A stretch of 64,000 nucleotides of DNA, taken from NCBI GenBank assembly GCA_047495785.1, contig JBLDXI010000025.1, positions 1,984,001 through 2,048,000 of the forward strand, in the 5' to 3' direction. A model generated the notes under the pieces. That model was not told the DNA's origin. It saw only the letters and a program-made list of their open reading frames with translations, and searched no databases. Every line of letters begins with the position of its first letter. Within the stretch, counting starts at the first letter, position 1. This stretch comes from Lepidodermella squamata (lineage: Eukaryota; Gastrotricha). The position numbers and the translations under genes were made by a program. This document shows positions 11,020 to 24,100 of this stretch, in pieces.

Positions 11020-11635
11020 TTAAGCCTTCAGCGCCCAATACCTGACGATTGGATCTTTAACCATCGGATTTGGACAATCCGACCCTTTGAGTAAGCAGTA
11101 AGGTTGAGTTGCACTGTCCACATAGGAGAATCCAACACAGTCTCGGGTCTTCAAGCACTCGCCAGCGCATTTTTCCCTGGTCGCCGCATCCGTCACGCTG
11201 CTGAGAACATTGCCACCCGGGCAGTTTCCGTTGAGAACCGTAAAGCTATTGAGAGCAGCCTGCTGATTTTTCGGTGCTGTGGTTGTCTGCAGACTGTTGT
11301 TAAGCTCTAATACCCGCCCTGCCATTTCAGGTAGACCCTCAACTCCGCCACATACAGCGTAGCAGTCTTGTTCGGTTACAAAATTGTTATCGTTGCCTTT
11401 GCAGCCTAGAAATAATAAAACGGAGGTGAAAAAATCGGTCAATGTGAAGCTCAAAGTTCCAACCTCCATAAATGAAGTTCAGGCAAGTCTTATTTGCTGC
11501 ATTGTAATAAAATCGTGGGATGAAAGCCCTGCAAACGTCTGTGTTCGGTTTCTGGAAACAATGTTCCTTATCGATTTCAGCCGCCGAGATCAAAACGAAA
11601 CAAAGCGATGCCGTGAAAATGATTGAGAAACTCAT
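11020..11635 (-). CDS. Secreted single-Kunitz + PAN-like protein with P1 arginine
   Basis: The signal peptide (MSFSIIFTASLCFVLISAAE) starts at 11635. The Kunitz domain begins HCFQKPNTDVCRAF; the residue after the second cysteine is Arg followed by Ala, as in classical trypsin inhibitors. An intron splits the domain and the second half reads KGNDNNFVTEQDCYAVC. A short linker leads to the PAN-like domain: 'NGNCPGGNVLSS', KCAGECLKTRDCVGFSY and 'YCLLKGSDC', ending RYWALKA. This is the smallest and most canonical member of the cluster and the best candidate for an active protease inhibitor. A TATA-like box lies about 65 bp upstream. Confidence 0.85.
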
Positions 11636-11701
11636 ATTTTTGAGGTGTGTGATGAGGTGAATGGAAAATGTGTCGTGGAACTGTCTTCAGGCACCGCTGT
11701 A

Positions 11702-11709
11702 CTTATATA
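11702..11709 (-). promoter_or_regulatory. TATA box of the P1-Arg Kunitz gene
   Basis: The plus-strand CTTATATA reads TATATAAG on the minus strand, about 67 bp upstream of the ATG at 11635. That is a sensible distance for a core promoter with a short 5' UTR. Confidence 0.5.
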
Positions 11710-12176
11710 CCGCTGTTATACGATAGACTGACGTCACTTATGATTATTTACACGTTGTTGAATGTAGGTAAGTGTTTCGCCGTATCACTGCACGTAAAGT
11801 AAATATAGCTGCATTCATTGAAGTAGTGAGCATATCAGCCTACGCCACGAATCCTTGAATCATTAAATTTGCATGCTCCGTAAACACGTTTTTGGAACTG
11901 ATTCGGATCAAAAAATGAGTTAAGAAGACACTTCGGAATTACCACGTCATTTTTATTGTTTCAATAGTTTACAAGCCGCATAAATTGCGTAAAAGGCACA
12001 GTTTTCAGTCAGCAGTCATTTAAATCAATTCGAATTGAATGATGATGATAACAATAATGTGATTCTTCCGCGCTAAAAATTATGTAATGGCACGCATTAA
12101 GAGCGACAAGATTCTTCGGCAGCACTGTGTTGTAATGTTGTATTAAAATTGTAGAAAATTTTGTACACAAAAAGTA
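11710..12176. other. Intergenic, between Kunitz cluster and hemicentin
   Basis: No open frame with domain content is visible. It should hold the hemicentin 3' UTR: TTTATT (AATAAA on the minus strand) occurs near 11951, about 225 bp past the hemicentin stop. Confidence 0.4.
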
Positions 12177-15100
12177 TTAAAACGGGTATTCAGAAATCGC
12201 GATGTTGATGATGAACGTTACTATCGAGGTAACGGGCGGTTGGCGTTGCTCGGCGATTTTCACGTTCTGAACCTGGCTCGGCGAGCTGTTTGGTGTCAGA
12301 TCTGTTGATTTAGCTGTTACTCTAACGACGTACTGCCCTGGCTGGTCGAGGGCTACTGTCGAGTAGACAACAGCCTCGCCGCTCTCCGTTCGAACAGCGA
12401 ACGGCGTACCAGCTGCTGCTAGTGAGAAGGTTGTATGACTAGTTTGATTAGCGTGGTAAGACGCCAGTCTAATCAGGTCTTGATTAGCCGGCAAACCACG
12501 AGGTAGCGCTACAGTCCTGGTCTGAATTACATCAGGGCTATCCGGGGTGAGGGCTGCGTCGGGGCAGTTGTCAACGCGGCGAGGGTCGCAGTTTCGGACG
12601 CACGACCTGACTACGGCGTCGCTTGACCCAGTCAAACGACGGTCGTAGCCTCGAGGGCATGCGTCTGAAATGCAAACGTAATCTCCCCGGCGATTGAAGC
12701 ACATCTGCTCCGGCCCGCAATCTACCCGCAATTCGTCGCATTCATCGACGTCTTCGCAGGTGCGCCGGTTACCGGACAATCGGTAACCAGGCGGGCAAGA
12801 GCAGTAAAATGACCCGGGTGTGTTGTAGCAGTGGTGCTGGCACTGGCCGGGGTTCAGGCACTCGTCGATATCTACGCAGTTGCCCCTAACTGGTCTGTAG
12901 CCCTCCTCACAGAAGGCCTCAGTCCACGGGTAGACATCAGCCCTGCCCGAGTCGTAGTAGTCCATAACCTGGTCGCATGGCTGTTGCGGGGTGCCGAAAC
13001 ATGGTTTCGACGACAAACTCAACAACTGAGCCAATGTTTTACTCAAGCCCATCGAAGTTCGTCTCCGGACCATAGGGATCAAATCCTCCGTCCTAGGTTC
13101 CAACCCCCCTGCCCCTCTGAGTAATTTTGTCTCCTTCGCCGCGCCTGAGCATGACTGCCCGGGCAGCGTCCTAGCCCCACTAGCGCAGTAACACGCGTGG
13201 CTACCCACTGTATTCAAGCAGATCTGAGTTGGGTGGCAAGAGTGAGTACCAGCGAGGCACTCATCCGTGTCCACGCACTTCTCAGGGTCATCCTGGGCTG
13301 GTTCAAACCCGGTCTGGCAACGTAGCAAGCATTTGAATGAGCCATGGGTGTTAATGCATCGCTGCTGCGGTGTGCATTGGTAATTCGGGCTGTCACACTC
13401 GTCGAGGTCAACGCAAGAGCCAGACTCGCCTAGCTTGTAACCAGGCGGGCATTGGCACGAGTACGAACCCGGCGTGTTCAGGCAATCGTGAGAGCAGGTT
13501 GATAGACCCAGCGTGCATTCGTCGATGTCTTCGCATTGAGTACGGTTGACGAGACGGAAGCCGGTCTTGCACGAACAACGGAACGACCCGACCATGTTGT
13601 GGCAGTTATGGGTGCATAGCGTACCCTGGCGAAGGCCGTTTGTAACCTCGGCGCACTCGTCGACATCCTGGCAATCGACACCGTTCGACGCAAGTTGGAA
13701 ACCAAGCGGACATTGAGCGACGCAGCGGTACGAGCCAACGGTATTCACGCACTGCTGCCGGTAGTGGCATTGAGCTACCCCAGTCGCACATTCATCCACA
13801 TCTGAAAAATCAATGATAAACTTTTAAGCTGGATAAAATTTCTAGAATTTACCCTTGCAATATGGTCCGTTGTCTTCGAGAATGAAACCAGGCGGGCAGT
13901 GGCCAACGCCTTCGTGGCCCCGGTTAACCGACGCAACAGCCGCGAACCGGACATCGGACGAAGCCGGGTCGGAACTAGTTGTCCAGTTGACCAGGTTCAG
14001 AGATTCCATAAGGAAAGGCATCGAACCACTCGACGGGTCGTAGTTGATGGTTTGAGTTTTCGAATACGGCACAACATGCTCGCCGATCTGCAGAACGTGG
14101 CTGTATGTTGAATACAGCTCACCAGGTCCGGTTTGAACCAGTTTCTCGCGCAGTGGGTGTAGGCGAATGCTTGGCGCTGTGATGGCGGCTTGCGGGATAT
14201 TTCCATCGACCAAAATATTGATCTAAAAATATGAAAAATTACCAGGATTTTTGTGAAATTATTTGAAGGAATTTTTTTTTAAATTGAACACACTTTGAAA
14301 ATTTACCGGAGAAAACCCGGTAAAACCCGAACGGTAACTGGTTCGGTAATTTTCGGTATTTTACCCGGGTTTTACCATATTTCTCCGGATTTTTGACCCC
14401 ATTGAAAAGTGACATGGCAATTTTGGTTTGTTAAAGATTTTTCCTGCCTCCAATTTTGGAGCTTCTCATCCCTCTTCCGGGTAGATAAGAACTTACCACT
14501 AGTTGTCCATTTTCGTCGACTCCATCCGCTGAGATGTTGGCGCGGAAAATCTCCCCGCTCGCGAATTCTGCCGTAGCTGAGTGATTGAAGTGGCCCCTTG
14601 TTAAATGGAACCCATTCGCAGCCCGATTTCGCTGACCTGCCGCAACCCAATACAGCGGGGTCAATAGGTTAACAACGACCTGAAACGCGGATGAGAGCTT
14701 CTTCGAAACGCCGTGGACAGCACCTTCAACCAGGCTCGAGCCCTCCTCGCCATTCGGCGCCTGTTCGGTGAAATTGGCGGTTAAACGGAGGGCAAGCTCG
14801 TCGAGCTTAGCGTCGTTTATCCGCCCCGAAATAGCACCGACAGCCGCCTGCGGGAGAGGAGAGTTACACCGGTGGATGTTGCAGACAGTCGCTTGCTCAG
14901 CATCGCCAACACAGACCCCGGAGCCGCCGAACAGAGGTTGCGTGCAGTTCCGTTTTCGAGTCCTAGTCCCGCCGCCACATGGTAGAGAGCAGGCAGACCA
15001 GGCTGACCAAGGCCCCCAGGCGCCGTCAACTGGGCACGGCTGCGCGGCGCACGAATCCATCTGTTCCGGCGGTCCGGTACAATCCCGACCACCATGGGCT

Positions 15101-18100
15101 GGTTTCGGCTGGTCGCAGGTTCGGAATCGCTTTCGCAACCCAGCGCCACCGCAAGATGCCGAACACTCGCCCCAGGGTGACCATTGCGACCAGTGGCCGT
15201 GGATTGGGCAGGGCTGGCTGTTGCAGTAGTCGAGCTGGGTATCCTTACCCGGGCACAATCTACCGCCATTACCCGGCTCCGGAGCTGTGCAGGTCCTCTT
15301 CCGCTCCCTGGTACCGCCACCACACGAAACCGAGCAGATACTCCAGGGTGACCACTCAGACCAATGGCCGTGGACCGGGCATGGGGCCGGGGCGCAGATT
15401 CGTTCTTCAGACGCAGGTCCAACGCAATCTTTCCCGCCGAACTGAGGCGGTGGGGTGTCGCAGATTCTCATCCGGAGCTGAGTGCCATTACCGCAGCTTG
15501 TCGAGCACGGTTGCCATGGTAACCAGTTCGACCAGCCCCCGTCGACCGGGCAGTTCTCGAAACGGCATTTAGCGACTTCAACATCGTCACCGATACATTT
15601 CCGCCCGCCGTCTGACGGAGCTGGGTTGTCGCAGGTTCGGAATCGCTGCCGGATGCCCTCGCCACACGACACGCTGCAGTCGGTCCAGTTCGACCAATCC
15701 GACCACCGGCCATCGACTGGGCACGGGCGTTCGTTGCAAATTTCGGCATTGCTGTCTGGGCCGAAGCACTCGCGGCCGCCATTTGACGGCACTGGGTTGT
15801 TGCAGAAGCGGCGCCGGAAACGTGTGCCATTGCCGCAAGACGCGCTGCATTCGCTCCACTGCTGCCAAACAGACCAGCCGCCGTTGAGGCGGACCATAAG
15901 CCGGGAATGCGTTGAAATTGTGCCAACTCCGTTCTTGGCGTAGCAGGTATAAACACCAGAATCAATGGATTCAGCATTGGCGATTCTGAAAGAAATTAAA
16001 ATTTTAAATTTTAAAAATAAAAAAGCGCCAAATTTCTAAATTTTAAAATTTTAAAAAGTCCGCCTCAATTATTCAATTTTTCAAAAAAATCTAGAATTTT
16101 CAAATTTCTCTCTTTTCATTTCATTTTTCTTAAATTAATCTAAAAATTTGAGTTTCTAATTTTGAATTAAATTTTCAACTATTTCAAAATTTCAAAAATT
16201 TCAAAAGTAGCTCACTCAAGCGTGTTGTTGTCCAAGATTGAAATTCGCTTTCCATCGCTTTCAATCGGGTAGTTATCCTTCTCCCAGTACACGATCGGGG
16301 CAGGGTTGCCATCAGCTGTGCAGTTTAGCAGGATTGTTTCGCCGCTATCGACTCCAATATCACCCGGTGATACGATCTGGAACGTCGGAATGCTCTTCAC
16401 CGTCAGCTTAGCCGCCGCCTCCGAAATTCCAACATCATTCGACGCAACACATCGATACTCGCCAGAATCGGCCAACTTAAAATAAAAATAAACTTAGATC
16501 AAAATGTTTGAAGTTTCGAGGAATTTTACATCAGATTCGTGAATAATCAGCGATCCCTCTTGCGTGAATTCAATCCGACCATCGGTATTAGGACCCAAAG
16601 GAATGCCGTCTTTAGTCCAAATAACGGTAGGTGACGGCTCGCCCTTCGCATCGCAGTGCAAAATGATGCTTTCTTTGACAGAAACAGCCATTGGCATTGG
16701 AGGAAGTAAGACGCGGGGCGGAATTTTCACGATAACATTAGCCAGGGCAGTCGCTCGACCGGCCGGGTTTTCAGCTATACACTCATAAGTACCAGCATCG
16801 TACTTGGTCACGTGATCGATAACCAATCGACTGTAGCCATCAGAGTTGAAATTTGCTGAAAAAAAAAAAATTAATAAATTCCATTTTCGAGATTTTTCAA
16901 GATTTCTTACAAGGGATAGCAGCTCCGTTGAATTTCCACACGATGAGAGGAGTCGGTAGACCATGAGCCGTACAGTCGAGTTCAACCCGCTCACCTGCTA
17001 CAACTTCACGGTCGAATGGTTTCGTCAACAAAGTTGGTTTCACTGAAAAAATTTAAAATTTATTAAAATTTAAATTTAAAAAATTTAAAAATTACCATGA
17101 ACCCTTAGGACGATGTCAGTTTGATCTTGACCAGCAGTATTAGCTGCCGTGCAAGTGTAGACGCCCGTATCATTCGCCTCGGCATTTTTAATCGTCAACG
17201 TGTTCATATCGTTATCGACTACAATCCTCGGCCCAAGCTTCAGCGGTGTTTCTCCAGGTTTCAGCGGCTTAGTCAAATGTTGGAAGCTGGAAATTCGGAT
17301 AGCCATGCCGTCTTTACTCCACGAAACAGTTGGCCGCGGCACACCAGTCGCTGTGCATTCGAGTTGAACACTTGATCCCTCGGTTACAGCGATTACGCTT
17401 TCTTGCGGCCGGATTTTCGCTGGGACCAAAACGTTGAGGGAGATGTTGAGCGAAACTCGGCCGGCTTCATTTTCCACGATGCAACCGTAGCTGCCAGAAT
17501 CTTCAGTTCGGGTGACAGGAATCGCGAGCCAACCAGAAGGCCTAAATAAATAAATTTAGTTGAATTTCCCAATTAAATTTTAAATTTTGTTGTAAATTTT
17601 TTTATCGATTTTTATATTTTTCATTAATCTAATTTTCAACTTACAGCACTCGATATCGGAAATCGGATTGCAAAATTGATTGGCCGTCCTTGTTCCAGGA
17701 AATTGTTGGTTGGGGAACACCAGCACCCTGGCAGGGTAACAGCACCTCTTCGTCCTGAATAACGGTGAAATCACGACGATCGGCCTTAACGGTGGGCGGA
17801 ACTAGAAAAATAATTAAATTATAATTAAATAGTTAAAGTATAAAATTCTAATTACTTTGAATGCTCAGCTTGACTTGAGCTAGAGCAGTTCCAGCTTCGT
17901 TTTGAGCAATACAAATGTAGACACCGTTATCGTGAAGCATCGACTGATTGATGAAAAGCGATCCATTCGACAAAATCGAATACTCCGGGCCACTAGTCAA
18001 CAGGTCCGTACCACGCTGCCAGGTAATACGCGGCGGTGGGACACCCGAGGCATTACACGGCAGTAGGGCAGGTTGGCTGTTGATGACCTTGACAACGGTT

Positions 18101-21100
18101 TCTTTACTCTTGTTATGAATGAAGGCCGGCACGAAAACGCGGAATTCGACGGGTTTCGACACGTTTCCGGCTGAATTTGACACGTAGCACGTATAGTTGC
18201 CAGAGTCTTTGACCTGGGGCGATAGGAACTCCATCGAGCCGGAGATGAGTTGGTTGACATCGATGCCGTTTGGCAGCACGACCTTGCCTTCTTTCGTCCA
18301 AGTTACGTTGGGCTGGGGTAGGCCGATCACGTCGCACGGCAAGATAGCTTTCGAGCCAGTCACGGTCGTTATCATGCTAGGACCTTCCTTAATGCTCGGA
18401 GGGACTGAAAAAAAAGAAAATAAGTTAGTTAGTTAGAATTAAGACTAATAAAGTCTCGATTTAATTTTCAAAATTTTCAGTTGAACCTGTAAATTTTTCA
18501 ATATTTTCAAAATTCGAAATTTTCAAAAATTGCCAATGATTTTCTGTCATTTTTCGAAATTTTCTTGATTTTCGAGTTCAAATTTTATAAATGTCGAATT
18601 AATCCAGGACCTCAGTTAGAATAAAGTCTATTTTTTTAATTTAACTGTTTTAATTGTTTAAAAAACTAATTAGTTTTCAATTTTCCCCTTAAAATTCCAA
18701 ATTTGCATTTTTTTAAACTTACTCCACACAGCCAAGTGAAATTCAGCCGTATTATTGCCCGCCGCATTTCTCGCCGAACAGCTATACCGACCCGAATTCA
18801 CCAACTGCGCACTGTCCAGTTTCAGCACCTGGCCATCATTCTCGAATCGCACATTCGGCGACGCCCCACCCAGCGTTACATGCATAGCCGGTCCAATGGG
18901 CTGGGCGTTGTGAAACCAGGCGATAGTCGGTGATGGTATGCCAACCGCCGCGCACGTAATTTTAGCCGGCCGGTTGATGATAACGTGCAATTTGCTGGGC
19001 GACAGGTTCGGTGCGAAGAACGGCGGGACTAGGACGGTTAGGTGGTACTCCTTCTCAGCAGACCCGGCTTCGTTCTTCGCAACACAGCGGTAACTACCAC
19101 CGTCGGGTACTTGCGCCGATGTTAACAGGATTTTACGCCCGTTTTCAGCCATTTTAACAACGTTGTTTTTCGTGGTGAGTGGGATACCGTCTTTGTACCA
19201 AACGATGTTGGGTTCGGGCTTGCCGGTAACTGGGCAGTGGATGGTAGCAGATCGGTTCACATTGACTCGAAGTTCCATTTCTCCAACGTGAATTACAGGT
19301 GGAACTGAAAAAATCAAACATTAATAAATAGTGACAGTTTTGACAAATCAAGCAGGTCAGATTGAAGCAGAAAGAAATTTCAAAAAAATTTAATTAAAAT
19401 TTCCAAAAATAGAAATTCAATTTTCAAATTTTTAAATATTCAGAAACAAGACAAATTAAATTTTTATTATTTTCAATAAATTTTCAAATCATTTTTGGAA
19501 AAAATCGTTGATTTTCGAACTTGAAAATGAGTTCAAACGTACCCAAAACTTCGACCTCGAAATTGTACTCCTCCTGACCCGCCACGTTAGTCGCCTGGCA
19601 AGTGAAAGTGCCACCGTCCTTCACCCTGACGCGTTTTATCGTCAGCCTCGTTCCATTCTGAGCAATTTCGTAATTCTCGTCAACAATTTCATCCAACGGC
19701 TGTCGATCGTGGAACCACAGCAAAAGCGGCGGCGGCGTGCCAGATGCGCGGCAATTCAGCGTCAGCGATCGATTTTCAATCACCTTATACCCGTCATCAG
19801 GCTCCATTAGCTCGAGGGTCGGCGGTAGTAAGACTTCCAAGTCGTAATTTCTCGTTATCTGACCAGCTTCGTTAGTCGCAAGGCAGGTAAAACGAGCCGA
19901 ATCTGACTCGCGAACTCGTTGAATCTCCAACTGCTGACCGTCCGGCGTCAGTTTCATGTGATCATCCACCTTAAGAGGGAACGCGTTCCTCAGCCATTTA
20001 ATCTCAGGCGGCGGCACACCGTCAGCCGGGCATTCAAGGATAACTGTCCTATTCACGACAATCCTAGGCCGGTCGACTAAATTATCGACCTGCATGTTAG
20101 GCGGGACTAGAATTCGCAGGGTGATCGAAATTTTATCGACACCAGCTTCGTTCTGCGCGATACAGGTGTAGACGCCAGCGTCTGATTCAACAGCAGTCGA
20201 CATTTCCAACTGCCGGCCACCTGACAAGATTTGATGCCGTCCCTCCGGTTTTATCGGTTCGTCGTTTTTGAACCAGCTTATAACGGGGGTCGGAATACCG
20301 ACTGCCGGGCAGTTGAGCAGGGCAACTCGGCCTTTGACGACCTTAGGCTCCAGGTCAACATTCTGAAGACTGATATTTGGTGGGACTAGGACGTCGAGGT
20401 CGAAAAGTCGTTCAGCTGTACCGGCGTCATTTGTCGCAACACAACCGTACCTCGCCGCGTCTGAAACGGAGGCTGAGGAGACTTCGAGAATTTGCCCGTC
20501 AGCTTTTTGCAGCCACCGCATGGCGAGTTTTCCGGTTTTCGGGTCAACAAATTGCGCGGCGGCCTTAGCGGCTTCGGCTGCTACAGCGGCGCCGACCTTC
20601 TCCGAGGTTGCGATTGTGAGGGCTTTCGTCAGGTCGAATGGCAGGCCGTTGCGGAACCACGCGATAGTTGGTCGCGGAATGCCGGATGCGAAACATTCGA
20701 GAGCTGTTGATCGGTTAACAACAACCTGGACCACCGTTTTATTCGCAGATCGCTCGATTCTCGGCGGTACTAAAATTAGAAAAATAATCGTAAAAAAGAG
20801 AAAACAAATGTAGTGCGCAATTATTGAAAAATCCACCTTAATAAATTTTAGCTTTTTCAATTTGTTCAATTAGCTCAATTTACTTACCTGATTTCAGCAA
20901 TTTTTTCCTGATTTGATTGAAAATATTTTTTGAAACGAAAATAATTAAAAAATTTCAAGTCGAGCTCTCGAAGTCCATAAAAAAATTAAAAAAATTTTTT
21001 TTTTCGAAAAATTTCATTAATTTTTACCTAAGACTTGAAGCTGGTAGTTGACCTCGGCGCTTCCAGCTTGATTTTCCGCTCGGCACGTGTAGAGACCCGC

Positions 21101-24100
21101 ATCGTCGACCGTAACCGCGGCAAGTTCGAGTTGCCGCCCGCTGTCAGCCATCAAACTGCGAGCACGATGCATGTTCGAAACCGTCACCGAGGGCAGCAGA
21201 ACGGCGCCATCTTTCAACCACGTGATTTTCGGCGGCGGAATACCGGTAGCCGGACAGCTGATCGAAAGCGATTTATTCACCACAACTCGCGGCTTTTTAT
21301 CAATTTCAGACGTGTCAATTGCGGCGGGAACTTGAAAATAAATTGAAAAATTATTTAAAAAAAAAACAAAAAATTTCACAAATTTTACCAAAAATGTCAA
21401 GTTCCATAGCAAGTCTATCCTGACCAGCTTTGTTAGCCACAACACATTGATAAGTTGCCGTGTCAGAAATTCGAGTATTTTTAATCTCCAGTTTTTGCCC
21501 ATCCTGCGTAAATTTGATATTCGGATCCGTCGCCTGGTCCAGCACTTCATCGTCCTTGTACCAGACAATTTCAGGCGGCGGGTGGCCAGAAGCCGGGCAT
21601 CGCAGCACAGCCGAATTATTGACAATAACCGTAACATTTTTCACAACTGCGATCGAGTCGATAACAGGCGGGACTAAGACGTCGAGTTTGAACAGCTTAA
21701 CCAGCCGACCAGCGGCGTTAGCAGCGTGACAGGCGTAAGTCGCCGAATCAGGCCGGGCGACCCGGCTGATCTTCAACCGCCGGCCGTCGCTTTCAATTCG
21801 GACTTTGGTCGTGTCAGTCGGCGGCGGTGGGACGGGCGCGACTAGGCTGGGCGCCGGGGTGACGTCGTTGTTCCAAGCCAGGGCCTGGTCGTTCTTGAAC
21901 CAGCTGATTTTCGGCGATGGGAAGCCCTCGGCGTCGCAATTGAATTCCATTGTGTTGTTCACGATGATTTCAAACATTGAAATTTCATCCGCGTTTTTGA
22001 TCGAGGGTGGTACGTAGACCTCGAGGGCGAATTCTCGCGACACAGCGCCGGCGATGTTTGTCACCTCGCAGCGGTAGGTTCCGGCTGATTGCAGTTGCGC
22101 TCGCCGGATTTGAAGCTGCTCGCTGTCCGGCGATAGGTTGAACATGATGTCGCCGGGGAAGAGCAGCGAGTTGTCTTTGTACCAGAGGATTTGCGGCTTC
22201 GGAATGCCCTCAGCTGGACAATTGATTGTGATGTCGCTTTCGATGATAACGGACATGTTCGACGGCGAAGCACGACGCTCCTTGATTGTCGGAGGAACTG
22301 AAAAATAAGGAAAATGACAAATTAGTTGAATAAACAGGAAAATCAGGGAGAATTTGATAAAATTCGGGACATTTTGGGACATTTTGGGGACATTTGCCAA
22401 CTTGAAAGAAGCTTGAAAGAAGAAAGAAATGAAACGGACAAATTTGAAATGAAATATTGCTAGCTATCATTGTTATTTCGGTAAATTTCAAGACAATTTA
22501 AGGTTTTTGAATGATAAAATCGAAATAGTAATAAATGTAAAAAATGTAAAATAAAACTCGGGTGAACAACAATTTAAAATGCGGAAAATTTTCCACCAAT
22601 TGAGTGGTCAGTTGTTTTGGCATGCGTTCAGTTTTTTTCAACTGCAGAGCCGATATCGATCAAAGTATCGGTTTTTCAAATCAGCAATTGTTTCCGAGAT
22701 CAGAAGTCTTAAAACCCAAAAGTTTGCAATTTTGGTAATTTTTCAAGAATCTGGCCTAATTTTTTCAAATTGAGCCCACTGGGGAAAACATCCACCTTTA
22801 ATCCACGATTTTATCAAAGAAATTAACAATTTACCGGGGGAAACCTCGACGGTAACTGGTTCGGTAATTTTCGGTTTTTACCTGGTTGGATCAAATTTAC
22901 TCGGATTTTTTAATTCCATTTACAAGAGACATACTTGATTACTATTCTTTTGGATTTTCAGTAAGCATTTTAGTAAGGATGTTATTATTAAATAATTTTT
23001 GAATCATGGCTAAATGATTTCAGAAATAATTTTACACACGGATTTTGCCAAGTGAAATTTTGGGAAAAATTGAAAACGATGCTTCCGAAATGTCTTGAAC
23101 CCGTTATCTAATTTGACATGTGTATATTTTACCGAAAATGTTGAGTTTGAAGGTGCGTTGCGCTTGACCGGCAATATTCGTCGCCGAACAGCTGTACTCG
23201 CCCTGATCTTCGGGTATGACCTGGCCAATAATCAACCTCTGCGTGTCCCACGAGATGTTGTACCGCGAGAAGTGCTGCAACGAGTCGAGCCGGGTGCCGA
23301 TCGGAATCTGGCTGCGATACCACGTTATCTTCGCCCGAGGCACGGCATAGACCGGGCAGTCAAATGAAACCGTTTCATTCTTAATCGCCGTTATCTCTTC
23401 AATGCCCTGGTCGGAGATGGTCATTTTCAGGAAACGAGGCGGCACGTAGACCTTCAACTCAATCTTATGCAACGCCTCACCGGCTACGTTGGTAGCCCGG
23501 CACTTGTAAACACCCGCGTCATCCGCGACCGGCTGCAAAAATTCAAGCGAACCGTCCGGCATGACTTTAATTCTCGGATCGCCCTCGAAAATTTCGTAAT
23601 CCCGCTTGAACCAACGGATTGTTGGCTTCGGCGAGCCAGTGACCGGGCAGGGTAGGGTAATCCGGCGGTTTTCAATCGCTGTCGCGTTGATCGGGGCGGA
23701 TTGAAGAATTTTCGGCGGATCGTGGACAACGAGTTGGATGTCTTTCGTATCAGCTCCGGCCGCGTTGTCTACAACACAGGTGTAGAGCCCGGCGTCGCTT
23801 AGCGAGAGTGATTTGATGACGAGAGTTCCGTTTGAAGAGACCTCCATAGCTTCGTGTTGGATGTTTATGAGCTCTTTGCCGTTTTTACGCCATGAAACAC
23901 GTGGGATTGGGATACCAGCTGCGGTACAATCGAGAGAAATTGTATTCCCCATAATCGCCACCAATTCAGAATCATTTCGAATTTGGATGAGGGGAGGAAC
24001 TGAATAAAAAATTAAAAAATAAAATAAAATAAAATAAAGAATTCAATTAATTAAAAAATTTAAATAAATTAAAAATTGGATTTCTATTTACCAAAAACAG

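Noticed and set aside
12831-13124. Plus-strand open frame opposite the hemicentin EGF region
   Set aside because: It is the mirror of well-supported coding sequence and contains no recognisable domain.
14768-15572. Long plus-strand and alternative minus frames over the TSP1 repeats
   Set aside because: GC-rich TSP1 coding leaves the other frames open by chance; only the frame with W-x2-WS-x-CS-x-SCG has domain sense.
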